In this document: positions 53,023 to 62,848 of the stretch, piece by piece
Position numbering within the stretch: the stretch's first letter is position 1
Layout of the letters: the number at the start of each line of letters is the position of its first letter
Assembly: GCF_014698935.1 (NCBI RefSeq)
Contig: NZ_JACVMN010000002.1
Coordinates: forward strand, 1,054,001-1,118,000
Direction of reading: 5' to 3'
Length of the DNA stretch: 64,000 nt
Origin: Flagellimonas sp. S3867
GTDB taxonomy: Bacteria; Bacteroidota; Bacteroidia; Flavobacteriales; Flavobacteriaceae
Translations under genes and position numbers: made by a program
Notes under the pieces: model-generated
What the model was told of the DNA's origin: nothing
The model's database searches: none
What the model saw: only the letters and a program-made list of their open reading frames with translations

Positions 53023-53464
53023 GAACAAACTTTTTTCGATTTCTCAATCGTAACGATGTTCCTCATTTCGAACGCATGTGAGAAATCTCATCCCTCCGTT
53101 TCGACTTGACCTATAAATCCAAACCAAAACCTATTAAGGCCAGTCCCGCTATCCTAGGCAGAAGCTTTTAATAAGATTAATCATTGCACACTCTTGGCAC
53201 AAGCTCAAAGCAAGGAATCTCGACCAATATTGATTGTCCACCCAATTACCAATAATAAACCGGAGAGCATGCTACATATCACTCCTAGCCGAAATAAAAT
53301 ATCCCTATCCATAGAAAATTATTTCACCAGACAGTGTAGTAAATTTAGTGCCTCTAAAATTATATTAACCATTTCCATGCATCTGTGATAAGTTTCTTTG
53401 GCTAGATTAAAAATGGAATAATCTTTGTAGATTCAGATTTGAAACTAACCTCTTAAAGCCCAAC
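53023..53464. other. Gene-free region with a degenerate dispersed repeat
   Basis: About 440 bp without a convincing gene; a 64-codon open frame at 53194-53388 has no start signal or family resemblance. The left part (53038-53110) holds the inverted repeat described separately. The right part is AT-rich and may carry the promoter of the gene at 53465, but no exact TAnnTTTG box is present. Confidence 0.6.
53038..53110. repeat. Flavobacterial dispersed hairpin repeat, decayed copy
   Basis: GATTTCTCA (53038-53046) and TGAGAAATC (53079-53087) are inverted, with CATTTCGAACGCA between and CCGTTTCGACTTG after. This resembles the CATTTCGA...GAGAAATCTC elements found between genes in many flavobacterial genomes. 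Identification rests on recalled similarity. Confidence 0.5.
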
Positions 53465-54160
53465 ATGAAAAGCGCAACCAAAAGATTCTTTTTTTCTGTT
53501 TTTGCCATTTGGACGATAGGACAAACCAAAGCCCAAAATGAGTTGCGGGACTTCTATGGAGTATATTATGACCCAGTGCTTTACTTAAAACAATATGAAA
53601 GTGAAGAAGGCTCTCCTTATTTGAACGTTGATTTTAAACCTGCTAAAATAAACGACTCTAAAAAGACATATTTAGTGCGGATTAACGCCCACAAAGGGAG
53701 TGCTGAAGTATGGGTTGGTGAAAATAAGATTATCGAGTTGTCCAATGAAAGTGCCAATCGAATAAGATTGACCCATGGAATTCGGAAACAATATGAATCG
53801 GCCAAATACAAAAATCCCAAAGGGGCATTGGGGTACTCCTTTTTTCAGGTTCTTAGTAAGAACAACAAATATGATCTTTATATTAAAGAGCGTATAAAAT
53901 ATTTTAAAAAGCAGAAGGCGGAAGCCTACCAGGCTGCTAAACCATCAAGGTTTGAAAAAGTAAAACCCCATTTCTATGTCCGTATTGGGAAGGACGAAAA
54001 AAAGCCGCTGTTATACATCCCTCAAGGTATAAAACGATTTGTTCAGACCTTTTCAAAAAGCAATCAAAAATCTGTAAAAAGCTTTATTAAAGAAGAAAAT
54101 ATAAATCTTCAAACCAAAGATGATCTTATTCGAGTTTTTGATTTTATCACAAATCTTTAA
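53465..54160 (+). CDS. Hypothetical secreted protein
   Basis: A 231-residue protein with a signal peptide ending near QTKAQN. The mature part is Lys-rich with two parts: an N-terminal beta-like section (VYYDPVLYLKQYES, VRINAHKGSAEVWVGENKII) and a helical C-terminal section (YIKERIKYFKKQKAEAYQAA, FVQTFSKSNQKSVKSFI). No known domain. It converges with mfd (4-bp overlap). Confidence 0.72.
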   Translation: MKSATKRFFFSVFAIWTIGQTKAQNELRDFYGVYYDPVLYLKQYESEEGSPYLNVDFKPAKINDSKKTYLVRINAHKGSAEVWVGENKIIELSNESANRIRLTHGIRKQYESAKYKNPKGALGYSFFQVLSKNNKYDLYIKERIKYFKKQKAEAYQAAKPSRFEKVKPHFYVRIGKDEKKPLLYIPQGIKRFVQTFSKSNQKSVKSFIKEENINLQTKDDLIRVFDFITNL

Positions 54161-57100
54161 TCGTTAATTGAGGTCTTTTCAAGATTGTTTCCGTGAAAAG
54201 TGGAGAAAGGTTCCAAAGCCTTTAATGCTTTCTTCACCGAATCAACTCCATCAAAAACCAATAACAACCGCAAGCCATTACGGGTCTGCTTTTCTTTTAA
54301 TTGACAGGTTCTAGGGTTGGATTGAACATAATTCAATACTTTGGTAAAGGTTGGACTTTGATAAAAAGCGGACTCTTGGTCGGCGATAAAATACCCAAGA
54401 AATTTCCCTTTCTTTAATATTACGCGCTCCAGTCCAATGCCATTGGCTATCCATTTAATGCGAACAGAGTTGAGAAGATCAATAGCCGGAGCGGGCAATT
54501 CTCCAAATCTATCTGTTAATTGCTGCTCATAATTACGTAATCCATCTTCGTCTTTAACCTCATTCAATTGAGTGTATAAATTAAGACGCTCTGTAATGTT
54601 ATTGATGTAATCGTCAGGGTAGAGCAATTCAAAATCTGTATCGAGCTGGGTGTCCTTTACATAAATTTTCTCTTGCGGGCCCTCAACCTCTTCATACAAT
54701 TCTTTGAACTCATTTTCTTTGAGCTCCTCTATTGCCTCTGCCAATATTTTTTGATAGGTTTCAAATCCAATCTCATTGATGAATCCGCTTTGTTCGCCCC
54801 CCAATAAATCTCCGGCACCTCTAATTTCCAAATCTTTCATGGCAATGTTAAAACCGCTACCCAATGCTGTAAATTGTTCTAAGGCTTCGATTCGTTTTCG
54901 AGCATCTGGGGTCATCACTTCGTAAGGCGGGGTAATAAAGAAACAAAAAGCTTTTTTGTTGCTTCGTCCAACCCTTCCCCGCATTTGATGCAGGTCGCTC
55001 AAACCAAAATTATTGGCATTATGGATAAAGATGGTGTTGGCATTGGTTACATCCAGCCCACTTTCCACAATTGTGGTGGAAACAAGTACGTCAAATTCCC
55101 CATTCATAAAGGCTAACATCAATCGCTCTAATTTTTTGCCTTCCATTTGCCCATGGCCAATTCCAATTTTAGCATCAGGAACCAAACGTTGGATCATTCC
55201 GGCAACTTCTTTGATGTTTTCAATACGGTTATGGATAAAAAACACTTGTCCGCCACGCTGGATTTCATAAGAAACGGCATCACGAATGATTTCTTCATTA
55301 AATCGGATTACCTGACTTTCTATGGGGTAACGATTTGGAGGTGGAGTATTGATGACCGAAAGATCACGGGCCGCCATCAAGCTAAATTGTAGTGTTCTCG
55401 GAATCGGAGTTGCAGTTAACGTAAGCACGTCCACATTCTCCTTGATAGATTTGAGTTTATCCTTGACAGATACACCGAATTTTTGTTCTTCGTCTACAAT
55501 CAATAATCCCAAATCCTTAAACTGCACATTTTTGTTCACCAATTGGTGTGTGCCAATAATTATATCAATTTTGCCTTCGGCAAGGCGCTCTAGAATATCT
55601 CGCTTCTCTTTGGTAGTTCTAAATCTGTTGAGATAATCCACGCTCACAGGAAGTTCGCCCAATCGTTTTTTAAAAGTATTGTTATGCTGAAATGCCAAAA
55701 TTGTAGTAGGAACCAATATAGCAACTTGTTTTCCATTGTCCACAGCTTTGAAAGCGGCACGAATAGCTACTTCCGTTTTACCAAAACCAACGTCGCCACA
55801 GATCAAACGATCCATCGGTCTTTCGCTTTCCATGTCCCTTTTTACATCTTGGGTCGATTTCTCTTGATCCGGAGTGTCTTCATAAATGAAAGATGCCTCC
55901 AACTCATGCTGTAGGTAGCTATCTGGAGCATATTGAAACCCCTTTTCCAAACGACGCTTTGCATAAACCTTTATAAGGTCGAACGCGATTTTCTTGACAC
56001 GGCTTTTGGTTTTTTGCTTTAGTTTTTTCCAAGCGGCGGAACCTAACTTGTAGATTTTGGGTGGGGCTCCGTCTTTTCCATTGAATTTGGAGATTTTATG
56101 GAGTGAATGAATGCTAACGTATAAAATATCCCGATCGCCATAGACCAGTTTAATGGCTTCTTGTTTTTTCCCTTCTACATCTATTTTTTGAAGTCCACCG
56201 AACTTTCCAATACCATGATCTATATGGGTCACATAATCCCCAATTTCCAATTTGTTAAGTTCCTTAAGGGTAATGGCTTGTTTTTTTGCATAGCCATTCT
56301 TTAATTGAAATTTGTGATAGCGTTCAAAAATTTGATGATCGGTATAACAAGCCAGTTTAAGATCGTGATCTGTGAATCCTTGATACAGCGGAAAAACAAT
56401 TGTTTTGTAATGGACCGTATCTTCCATCTCCTCGAAGATGTCGGTAAGTCGCTTGGCTTGTTGATCCGTCGAACAGAAAATATAATTGGTAAAACCTGAA
56501 TTGTGGTTCTCATTCAGGTTTTTAATGAGCAGGTCAAATTTTTTGTTGAAAGCTGGCTGTGGTTTTGTATTGAATGTGACCTCATGCGTGAATGATGACT
56601 TGTTGGAAGCAGTTAAATCAATTAATTTGAAATCTGCCAATTGCGATTTCAGCAAAGTTGAGTTCACAAAAAGTGCTGATGGCTGTGCATGTTTAAGTTC
56701 GCCTTGAAGTTTGGCAAAACTTTCTTCGGCTTTTACAAAAAACGAGTCAATTCGACCATAGACCAAATCTAGATTTTTGGAAAAGATGACAGTTTTGGGT
56801 GAAATGTATTTTAAAAAACTCTCCCGTGATTCCTTAAGAAATTTGTTTTCCACATTGGGAATGATAGTAATTCGTTTTACTTTTTCCGTAGAGAGTTGGG
56901 TTTCTACATCAAAAGTCCTGATACTATCCACTTCATCTCCAAAAAACTCGATGCGATAAGGTTCGTCATGAGAAAACGAGAACACATCAACAATACCCCC
57001 TCGAACTGAAAATTCCCCAGGTTCCGTCACAAAATCTACTCGATTGAATTGATATTCGAAAAGAACTTCATTTAAAAAATCAAGTGAGAGCGTATCATCC

Positions 57101-57537
57101 AACTTAATTTTCAGTGTGTTCTTGTCCAGCTCTTTTCGGGTGACCACTTTTTCAAAAAGGGCATCCGGATACGTAACAATCACAGCTGGTTTTTTTCTGG
57201 AGTTGATGCGATTCAAGACTTCGGCCCGAAGCAACACGTTGGCATTGTCAGTCTCTTCAATTTGATAGGGTCGGCGATAGCTTCCAGGATAAAAAAGCAC
57301 TTCGTTCTCCCCAATTAACTGCTCAAGATCATTCAGATAATACGCGGCTTCTTCCTTATCGTTCAATAAAACCAAAAAGGGTAATTCTTCTGATTTGAAC
57401 AGCGAAGAAATCACAAATGAAAGGGAAGAACCTGTAAGTCCTTTAACGCTGATTTTTTCAGTTTTGGCAATAGTGTCCTTCAGTTTCCCAAGTTGTGGAG
57501 ACTGTTCAAAAAGTTGAAAAATGGATGCTTTGGTCAA
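54157..57537 (-). CDS. mfd: Transcription-repair coupling factor Mfd
   Basis: An 1126-residue ATP-dependent translocase that removes stalled RNA polymerase at DNA lesions and recruits UvrA. The order is canonical: UvrB-like N-terminal domains (about 1-370), the CarD-like RNA polymerase interaction domain (LEIGDYVTHIDHGIGKFGGL, about 440), the helicase with Walker A DVGFGKTEVAIRA and DEEQ box, ATPIPRTLQ, QMRGRVGRS, and a C-terminal TRCF domain (about 970-1080). All motifs are intact. Only 55 bp separate it from pdeM, which lies upstream on the same strand. Confidence 0.97.
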   Translation of the reverse strand: MTKASIFQLFEQSPQLGKLKDTIAKTEKISVKGLTGSSLSFVISSLFKSEELPFLVLLNDKEEAAYYLNDLEQLIGENEVLFYPGSYRRPYQIEETDNANVLLRAEVLNRINSRKKPAVIVTYPDALFEKVVTRKELDKNTLKIKLDDTLSLDFLNEVLFEYQFNRVDFVTEPGEFSVRGGIVDVFSFSHDEPYRIEFFGDEVDSIRTFDVETQLSTEKVKRITIIPNVENKFLKESRESFLKYISPKTVIFSKNLDLVYGRIDSFFVKAEESFAKLQGELKHAQPSALFVNSTLLKSQLADFKLIDLTASNKSSFTHEVTFNTKPQPAFNKKFDLLIKNLNENHNSGFTNYIFCSTDQQAKRLTDIFEEMEDTVHYKTIVFPLYQGFTDHDLKLACYTDHQIFERYHKFQLKNGYAKKQAITLKELNKLEIGDYVTHIDHGIGKFGGLQKIDVEGKKQEAIKLVYGDRDILYVSIHSLHKISKFNGKDGAPPKIYKLGSAAWKKLKQKTKSRVKKIAFDLIKVYAKRRLEKGFQYAPDSYLQHELEASFIYEDTPDQEKSTQDVKRDMESERPMDRLICGDVGFGKTEVAIRAAFKAVDNGKQVAILVPTTILAFQHNNTFKKRLGELPVSVDYLNRFRTTKEKRDILERLAEGKIDIIIGTHQLVNKNVQFKDLGLLIVDEEQKFGVSVKDKLKSIKENVDVLTLTATPIPRTLQFSLMAARDLSVINTPPPNRYPIESQVIRFNEEIIRDAVSYEIQRGGQVFFIHNRIENIKEVAGMIQRLVPDAKIGIGHGQMEGKKLERLMLAFMNGEFDVLVSTTIVESGLDVTNANTIFIHNANNFGLSDLHQMRGRVGRSNKKAFCFFITPPYEVMTPDARKRIEALEQFTALGSGFNIAMKDLEIRGAGDLLGGEQSGFINEIGFETYQKILAEAIEELKENEFKELYEEVEGPQEKIYVKDTQLDTDFELLYPDDYINNITERLNLYTQLNEVKDEDGLRNYEQQLTDRFGELPAPAIDLLNSVRIKWIANGIGLERVILKKGKFLGYFIADQESAFYQSPTFTKVLNYVQSNPRTCQLKEKQTRNGLRLLLVFDGVDSVKKALKALEPFSTFHGNNLEKTSIND

Positions 57538-57592
57538 TCCAAAAACTTTGCGGCAAATATAGACTGAAGAATAGTAGCCGACAAGGTCAAAA

Positions 57593-58225
57593 TTAAACTT
57601 TTACTACTTCGTTCTCAACAATTACAAAAACCTCGTCTCCTTTTTTTGGTTTTAGGGTATAGGTGCCGGTAAATTCTCCAAAGGCTGGGAAAATAAGTTG
57701 GTTTTTAGACTTGAAAAAACAAGATAGGCGAAGATTTTGACGCCCGAATCCTTTGAGTTTAATAGCAGGGTGAATATGACCGCAGAAATTGAATAGACCA
57801 TTCCGTTCTTCAGGGTGGTGGGTCAACAGAAAGTCATCCAGAATCAGTTCCTGAAAAATAGGAATACCCACTTGTTCAAACTTTAGAGGAGAGATGATAT
57901 CGTGGTTGCCTGACACCAAAATAATTTCAGAGGGTGTTTTTGCCACCCAGTTTTCAAAGAGTTCCCATTCTTTGTTTAAGGATGAATGGAACAAATCTCC
58001 TAGAAAACAGATTTGGAAGGGATTAAATTCTGACACTATTTTATCCAGCAATAAATAATTTTTATGCATCGCTTTTTGAGGAACCGCTGCTCCGAATTTT
58101 CTGAAATGAGCGATTTTTCCCAGGTGGACATCACTAATCAGCAACATTGATTTTTCTTCCCAAAAGATTCCACCCAAAGGGTGGAGTACAAAATTTTGGT
58201 TTTGTATGATAATGGTTTCGCTCAT
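57593..58225 (-). CDS. pdeM: PdeM-type metallophosphoesterase (ligase-associated DNA damage response)
   Basis: A 210-residue calcineurin-like phosphoesterase with the full set of metal motifs: SDVHLGK (Asp32, His34), FLGDLFHS, VSGNHD, LTHHP and CGHIHP. The family is named from its co-occurrence with ATP-dependent ligase, exonuclease and DEXH helicase genes. Its start overlaps the helicase stop by 4 bp, so the two are co-translated. Probable nuclease or phosphodiesterase acting on DNA ends, not shown here. Confidence 0.93.
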   Translation of the reverse strand: MSETIIIQNQNFVLHPLGGIFWEEKSMLLISDVHLGKIAHFRKFGAAVPQKAMHKNYLLLDKIVSEFNPFQICFLGDLFHSSLNKEWELFENWVAKTPSEIILVSGNHDIISPLKFEQVGIPIFQELILDDFLLTHHPEERNGLFNFCGHIHPAIKLKGFGRQNLRLSCFFKSKNQLIFPAFGEFTGTYTLKPKKGDEVFVIVENEVVKV

Positions 58226-60684
58226 CTAGTCAATATCTTGGTCATCCGTTTGATACGATCTGCCAATTTTTCGTTGGATAATTTTTCCCTTAATCTGTCT
58301 GTTATAATAGGAAATGAAAAGGGAGTTGGATTTTGGCATTTTCTCCAGATGATTTCTTGCTTTTCGATGCGTTCCAAGGCCAATCGAAGACGACCTTCTT
58401 CTAGTTGGTGTTCAAAGGTTTCGGTAAAAGCTTGTTGATAGAGTAAATTATCATCCTCAAAATCCTTGAATACATCAAAAAGCAATTGTGAGCTGCTCTG
58501 TAGATGTTTCATTTTCACCCCTTTTTCTGGATAGCCGGTAAAAACCATACCACTGATTACTGCAATATCCCTAAACTTACGGCGTGCCATTTCGTTGGAA
58601 TTCAAACTTTTTTGAAGATCACTCAACATGTATTCGGGGGTAAACAGATTGTTGTCCAGCACTTCTTGAATATCAATTGCTTTATCAGAAAGCAGTTCAA
58701 ACCCATAATCATTAAAAGCCAAGGAACAAGTGATGGGTGTAAGCAAACTTATCCGGTAGGCCAATAAACTGCTCATGCCTTCATGGATGGCCCTACCTTC
58801 GAAAGGATAAAAAATATGGTGGTAGCCGTCATTGGTTTTGAAAGTTTCTATTAAAAATTGATTGGGTTGGGGCACCATGCTCTCCTCACGTTGTTTTGAA
58901 AACAGTGGGGCTAAGGACTGTATTTCAGGAGATTGAGTTTTAGATTCGAGTTCTGCAGAATACAATTCTTGCCTCAACAGTTCCGACATTTTTGCTGAAA
59001 AACTCAAACGACCTCCCATCCAAGATGGAATTTTATTGCTTCGTTTAGACGAATTTCGAACTTGGGCAGTCATGCCCTTAATGCGAATGAATTCAAGATT
59101 TCGTCCCGCAAAAGTAAAAACATCACCAGGAGACAATTTTGAAATAAATGACTCTTCTATGGTACCTATATAGCCTCCTTTTTGATAGCGAACGGATAAA
59201 CTTGCATCACCTACAATAGTCCCAATTTGAAACCGATGCCTGCGGGCAATGGACAGATGGTTAACCTTGAATTTCCCATCAGGCTCGACCTCCACTTTTT
59301 TATACTCGTCATAGGTCTTTAGACTTTGACTACCCATCACCAAAAAATTCAACAGCCATTGCCAAGTTTCTTCGGTAAGAGCTTGATAACAGAAAGTATT
59401 CTTGATTTCCTGATAGATTTCCTCTGGATAAAATCCATCCGAAACCGCAAGGGTGGTCAAATATTGAATCAATACGTCATAGCTGTTCAGATATGGAATC
59501 CTATCTTCAACTGCAGCATTTAACACCGCTTTTTGCATGGCTGAAGCCTCAATGAGCTCCATGGCGTGGGTGGGCAAAAAATAAATAACACTTTCTTTGC
59601 CTGGACGATGTCCACTTCTACCAGCGCGCTGAAGGAAACGTGCCACTCCTTTAGGGCCTCCAATTTGAACAACGGTTTCCACGGGAGCAAAATCCACTCC
59701 CAAATCTAAACTAGAAGTACAAACAACAGCTTTTAGACTTTCATTCCGAATGGCCTGTTCTACCCATAGTCGGGTATCCTTGTTTATACTGCCATGATGC
59801 ATTGCAATCTCCCCAGCATATTCTGGGTGCTTTTCCAGTATTTTTTGAAACCAGATTTCGCATTGTCCACGGGTATTTGTGAACAACAAAGTGGTTTTAC
59901 TTTTATTGATGATGGGGACTACATCTTCCAACAGTCTCAAACCTAAATGTCCTCGCCATGGAAAGGTTTCCATTTGTTTAGGAATTATGCTTTTGACCGT
60001 GATTTTTTTGTTGAGTTTGGCTTTCACCAAGATTGAATTTTCCAGTTCTGTTGATGCAGGTCCCAACAACACCTCGCGAGCTTGTTCCAAATTTCCTATA
60101 GTGGCTGAGATTCCCCAAATGCGCAAATCTTGGCAAATGGTTTTTAATCGGGAAAGACCAAGTTCCATCTGTACACCCCGCTTAGTACCCAAAAGTTCGT
60201 GCCATTCATCAATCACTATGGCGGAACAATTTTTAAAGACCTTATCGTATCCCTTGGAAGAGAGCAATAATTGTAGACTCTCTGGTGTGGTAATCAACAA
60301 ATCGGGCATGCTCTTTTTTTGTTTTGCCCTTTCGGCTGTTGAGGTGTCTCCTGTACGAATACCAACCGTCATTTCGATTTCCAAATCTTGGGTTATGCGT
60401 TCTGCAGATTGTGTAATTTCTTGCGATAGAGCTCGCAAAGGAGTTATCCATATTGCTTTGAGGCCTTTTTTGTGCTTTGTCTTATAGTCTGGATTGTTTT
60501 TGATGTAGTTTAATACAATTGGAAACCAGAGTGCATAAGTCTTTCCGCTACCAGTAGGCGCATTGAGCAATCCGTGCTTACCATTCAAAAAAGCTTTCCA
60601 AGTTTCTTTTTGAAATGGGAAGGGTTTCCAATCTTGTTGATGGAACCAATTTTCGGCAATATGGAAAAGTTCAGATTGTCGCAG
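58222..60684 (-). CDS. Ligase-associated DEXH-box helicase (Lhr-like), start uncertain
   Basis: An SF2 helicase of about 820 residues. Motifs: APTGSGKTYALW (Walker A), DEWHELLGTKRG, TSSLDLGVDFAPV and QRAGRSGHRPGKE. No ATG, GTG or TTG opens the full protein. The first TTG (60588) would remove the Q-motif region WKPFPFQKETWKAFLNGKHG, which is clearly coding up to an in-frame stop at 60703-60705. Likely non-standard starts are CTG 60684 (used here, giving RQSELFHIAENWF) or ATT 60693. It is first in a helicase-pdeM operon; the usual exonuclease and ligase genes upstream are absent. Confidence 0.88.
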   Translation of the reverse strand: MRQSELFHIAENWFHQQDWKPFPFQKETWKAFLNGKHGLLNAPTGSGKTYALWFPIVLNYIKNNPDYKTKHKKGLKAIWITPLRALSQEITQSAERITQDLEIEMTVGIRTGDTSTAERAKQKKSMPDLLITTPESLQLLLSSKGYDKVFKNCSAIVIDEWHELLGTKRGVQMELGLSRLKTICQDLRIWGISATIGNLEQAREVLLGPASTELENSILVKAKLNKKITVKSIIPKQMETFPWRGHLGLRLLEDVVPIINKSKTTLLFTNTRGQCEIWFQKILEKHPEYAGEIAMHHGSINKDTRLWVEQAIRNESLKAVVCTSSLDLGVDFAPVETVVQIGGPKGVARFLQRAGRSGHRPGKESVIYFLPTHAMELIEASAMQKAVLNAAVEDRIPYLNSYDVLIQYLTTLAVSDGFYPEEIYQEIKNTFCYQALTEETWQWLLNFLVMGSQSLKTYDEYKKVEVEPDGKFKVNHLSIARRHRFQIGTIVGDASLSVRYQKGGYIGTIEESFISKLSPGDVFTFAGRNLEFIRIKGMTAQVRNSSKRSNKIPSWMGGRLSFSAKMSELLRQELYSAELESKTQSPEIQSLAPLFSKQREESMVPQPNQFLIETFKTNDGYHHIFYPFEGRAIHEGMSSLLAYRISLLTPITCSLAFNDYGFELLSDKAIDIQEVLDNNLFTPEYMLSDLQKSLNSNEMARRKFRDIAVISGMVFTGYPEKGVKMKHLQSSSQLLFDVFKDFEDDNLLYQQAFTETFEHQLEEGRLRLALERIEKQEIIWRKCQNPTPFSFPIITDRLREKLSNEKLADRIKRMTKILTR

Positions 60685-60771
60685 TGGAACAATTTTGAAA
60701 AGTTAGATAGCAAAATGAAAATTACAAATTTCTTTTGGTCATAATTTTACAATCCTTTCTACTTTAAGAAT

Positions 60772-60779
60772 TATATTTG
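60772..60779 (+). promoter_or_regulatory. -7 box of the TerB-like gene
   Basis: TATATTTG, an exact TAnnTTTG, 18 bp before the ATG at 60798, in the divergent region shared with the helicase. The leader would be about 11 nt. Confidence 0.5.
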
Positions 60780-60797
60780 CCGAACAAATTTTAGCAC

Positions 60798-61220
60798 ATG
60801 CCCATTTTAGATTTATACGAGCACGGAGAACAGCGTAAAAACTTGGCTCATTTTGCTACTTTGGCCACTTTGGCCGCCGCAGACGGTATTATAACTGAAG
60901 AAGAAAAGGCAATTCTGGATAAGTTTGCCTTCAAACTGAACATAACCGATGCGGAATACAAAGAGGTAATGAAAGAGGAGAACAAATATCCAATCGAAAC
61001 TCCGCATAGTGGAGAGAAGCGATTGATGCGCTTGTTCGACTTTTTTAAGATGGCATTTGCGGACCAGAACATTGATCAAGACCAAGAAAAGCTTATTGAA
61101 AAATATGCTATTGGTTTGGGTTATTCACCTGAAGATGCGGCAGCGATAATCAAAAAGTCCTTTTATATCTTTTGCGGTAAAATAGCTTTTGAGGATTACC
61201 AATATCTGCTTGAAAAGTAG
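60798..61220 (+). CDS. TerB-like (tellurite resistance fold) protein
   Basis: A 140-residue helical protein of the TerB family: LAHFATLATLAAADGIITEE then EKAILDKFA with the acidic DGxITxEE loop that binds metal, and a second repeat-like MAFADQNIDQDQEKLIEKYA. No membrane segment is visible. The family name comes from tellurite resistance clusters, but isolated TerB proteins have unknown roles. Divergent from the helicase and convergent with fbp (2-bp gap). Confidence 0.88.
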   Translation: MPILDLYEHGEQRKNLAHFATLATLAAADGIITEEEKAILDKFAFKLNITDAEYKEVMKEENKYPIETPHSGEKRLMRLFDFFKMAFADQNIDQDQEKLIEKYAIGLGYSPEDAAAIIKKSFYIFCGKIAFEDYQYLLEK

Positions 61221-61222
61221 GC

Positions 61223-62224
61223 TTAGGACTGCATAAATTCTTCAGCTTTTTCTACCATTCTTTTACTGCCACAGAAAAAAGGAACGCGTTCATGCAATTC
61301 CGTGGGTTCAATTTCCATGATTCGTTGGTGTCCATCACTTGCTCTACCGTTGGCCTGTTCTGCCAAAAATGCCATGGGATTGCATTCATAAAGCAAGCGT
61401 AATTTCCCTTTTTGAGCCTTACTGCTTTTCGGATACATATAAATTCCGCCTTTGATCATATTACGGTGAAAATCGGAAACTAAAGAGCCAATGTATCTTG
61501 AAGTGTAAGGTCTATCCTCCTCTTCTTTTTGGCAATATTTAATATAATCCTTAACCCCTTGCGGAAAATGAATGTAGTTCCCCTCATTTACAGAATAGAT
61601 TTTTCCTGTTTCAGGAAATTGCATGTTAGGATGGGATAAGTAAAAGGTTCCAATGGCTGGATTTAAGGTAAAACCATTCACTCCATGCCCGGTAGTGTAA
61701 ACCAACATGGTGGAAGTACCATAAATAATGTAACCAGCTGCCACTTGATTTTTTCCAGGTTGAAGAAAATCCTCAAGAGTTACGGGGGTGCCAACTGGGG
61801 TAACCCGATGGTAGATGGAAAAAATGGTTCCGACAGAAACGTTTACGTCAATATTAGAAGACCCATCCAAAGGATCCATGAGCACAACGTATTTGTTCTG
61901 ATGGTTTTCATCCTGACTGTTTACGCTGATATAATGATCTTCCTCTTCTGAAGCGATTCCGCAAACAATTTCCCTGTTCTTTAAGGTTTGGATAAATTTT
62001 TCATTGGCCAACACATCCAGTTTTTGTTGATTTTCACCTTGTATGTTGGTGTCACCAGCAGTGCCTAAAATATCCACCAAACCTGCTTTGTTGACCTCAT
62101 GATTAACTACTTTAGCAGCCAATCGTATGGCATTGATCAATTTAGAAAGCTCCCCAGTGGAGTACTGGAACTCGGTCTGGTTTTCGATGATAAATTCACC
62201 AAGAGTCTTGTTCTTATTAAACAT
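61223..62224 (-). CDS. fbp: Fructose-1,6-bisphosphatase, class 1
   Basis: A 333-residue gluconeogenic enzyme converting fructose-1,6-bisphosphate to fructose-6-phosphate. Signatures: ASEEEDHYI for metal binding, [20 protein letters not shown] as the catalytic metal loop, and [20 protein letters not shown] followed by the late [20 protein letters not shown] block. Length and motifs are normal. Divergent from the GNAT/aspartate kinase genes. Confidence 0.97.
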   Translation of the reverse strand: MFNKNKTLGEFIIENQTEFQYSTGELSKLINAIRLAAKVVNHEVNKAGLVDILGTAGDTNIQGENQQKLDVLANEKFIQTLKNREIVCGIASEEEDHYISVNSQDENHQNKYVVLMDPLDGSSNIDVNVSVGTIFSIYHRVTPVGTPVTLEDFLQPGKNQVAAGYIIYGTSTMLVYTTGHGVNGFTLNPAIGTFYLSHPNMQFPETGKIYSVNEGNYIHFPQGVKDYIKYCQKEEEDRPYTSRYIGSLVSDFHRNMIKGGIYMYPKSSKAQKGKLRLLYECNPMAFLAEQANGRASDGHQRIMEIEPTELHERVPFFCGSKRMVEKAEEFMQS

Positions 62225-62310
62225 GAATGCAGGCTGTTTTATTTGGCGACAAATATCGTGTATTTTGTTAAACTATAACGATTTCGCAAAAACATAATTA
62301 TAGATTTTTA

Positions 62311-62318
62311 TAACTTTG
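62311..62318 (+). promoter_or_regulatory. -7 box of the GNAT/aspartate kinase promoter
   Basis: TAACTTTG matches TAnnTTTG, 18 bp before the ATG at 62337; the same transcript probably reaches the aspartate kinase gene. Confidence 0.5.
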
Positions 62319-62336
62319 AGTTTTATTTATAACAAT

Positions 62337-62819
62337 ATGGATTTTTCAATCAGAGATGCCCGCCAAGAAGACATGGGAGAAGTTTTAAGCCTTATCAACG
62401 AATTGGCAGAATTTGAGAAAGACCCTAATGCGGTCGAAGTAACCAAAGAAGATTTGGTTAAGGATGGTTTTGGCGATAAGAAACTGTTTCATTGCTTTGT
62501 AGCGGAAAATGAAGGAGATATTGTTGGTATTGCACTGATCTATCCAAGGTACTCAACATGGAAAGGAGCAATGGTTCATTTGGAGGATTTAATTGTTACT
62601 GAAAAAATGAGAGGTAGTGGTTTGGGTACTGCACTTTTGGACGAAGTTGTCAAGTATGGACATTCTCTAGGTGTAAGAAGAATTTCTTGGGAAGTTTTAG
62701 ATTGGAACGAACCGGCAATTACGTTTTATGAAAAGAAAGGTGCTTTGGTTCGAAGAGATTGGGATGTTGTTCAACTCGATGAAAGTGGCATTAAAAATTA
62801 TATCGAAAACATAAATTGA
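62337..62819 (+). CDS. GNAT-family acetyltransferase (diamine acetyltransferase-like)
   Basis: A 160-residue enzyme from ATG 62337 (MDFSIRDARQEDMGEV); an upstream TTG at 62316 would overlap the promoter box. It has the order of spermidine/spermine-type GNATs: FVAENEGDIVGIALIYPRYS, VHLEDLIVTEKMRGSGLGTA (acetyl-CoA loop RGSGLGTALL) and WEVLDWNEPAITFYEKKGA. The likely substrate is a small amine or amino group. The aspartate kinase gene begins 29 bp downstream and may share its transcript. Confidence 0.92.
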   Translation: MDFSIRDARQEDMGEVLSLINELAEFEKDPNAVEVTKEDLVKDGFGDKKLFHCFVAENEGDIVGIALIYPRYSTWKGAMVHLEDLIVTEKMRGSGLGTALLDEVVKYGHSLGVRRISWEVLDWNEPAITFYEKKGALVRRDWDVVQLDESGIKNYIENIN

Positions 62820-62848
62820 CCCCATACGGGTATATAGAAAAGAAACTT

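Noticed and set aside
53194..53388. 64-codon open frame in the gap before 53465
   Set aside because: No start signal, no family resemblance, unusual composition; treated as non-coding.
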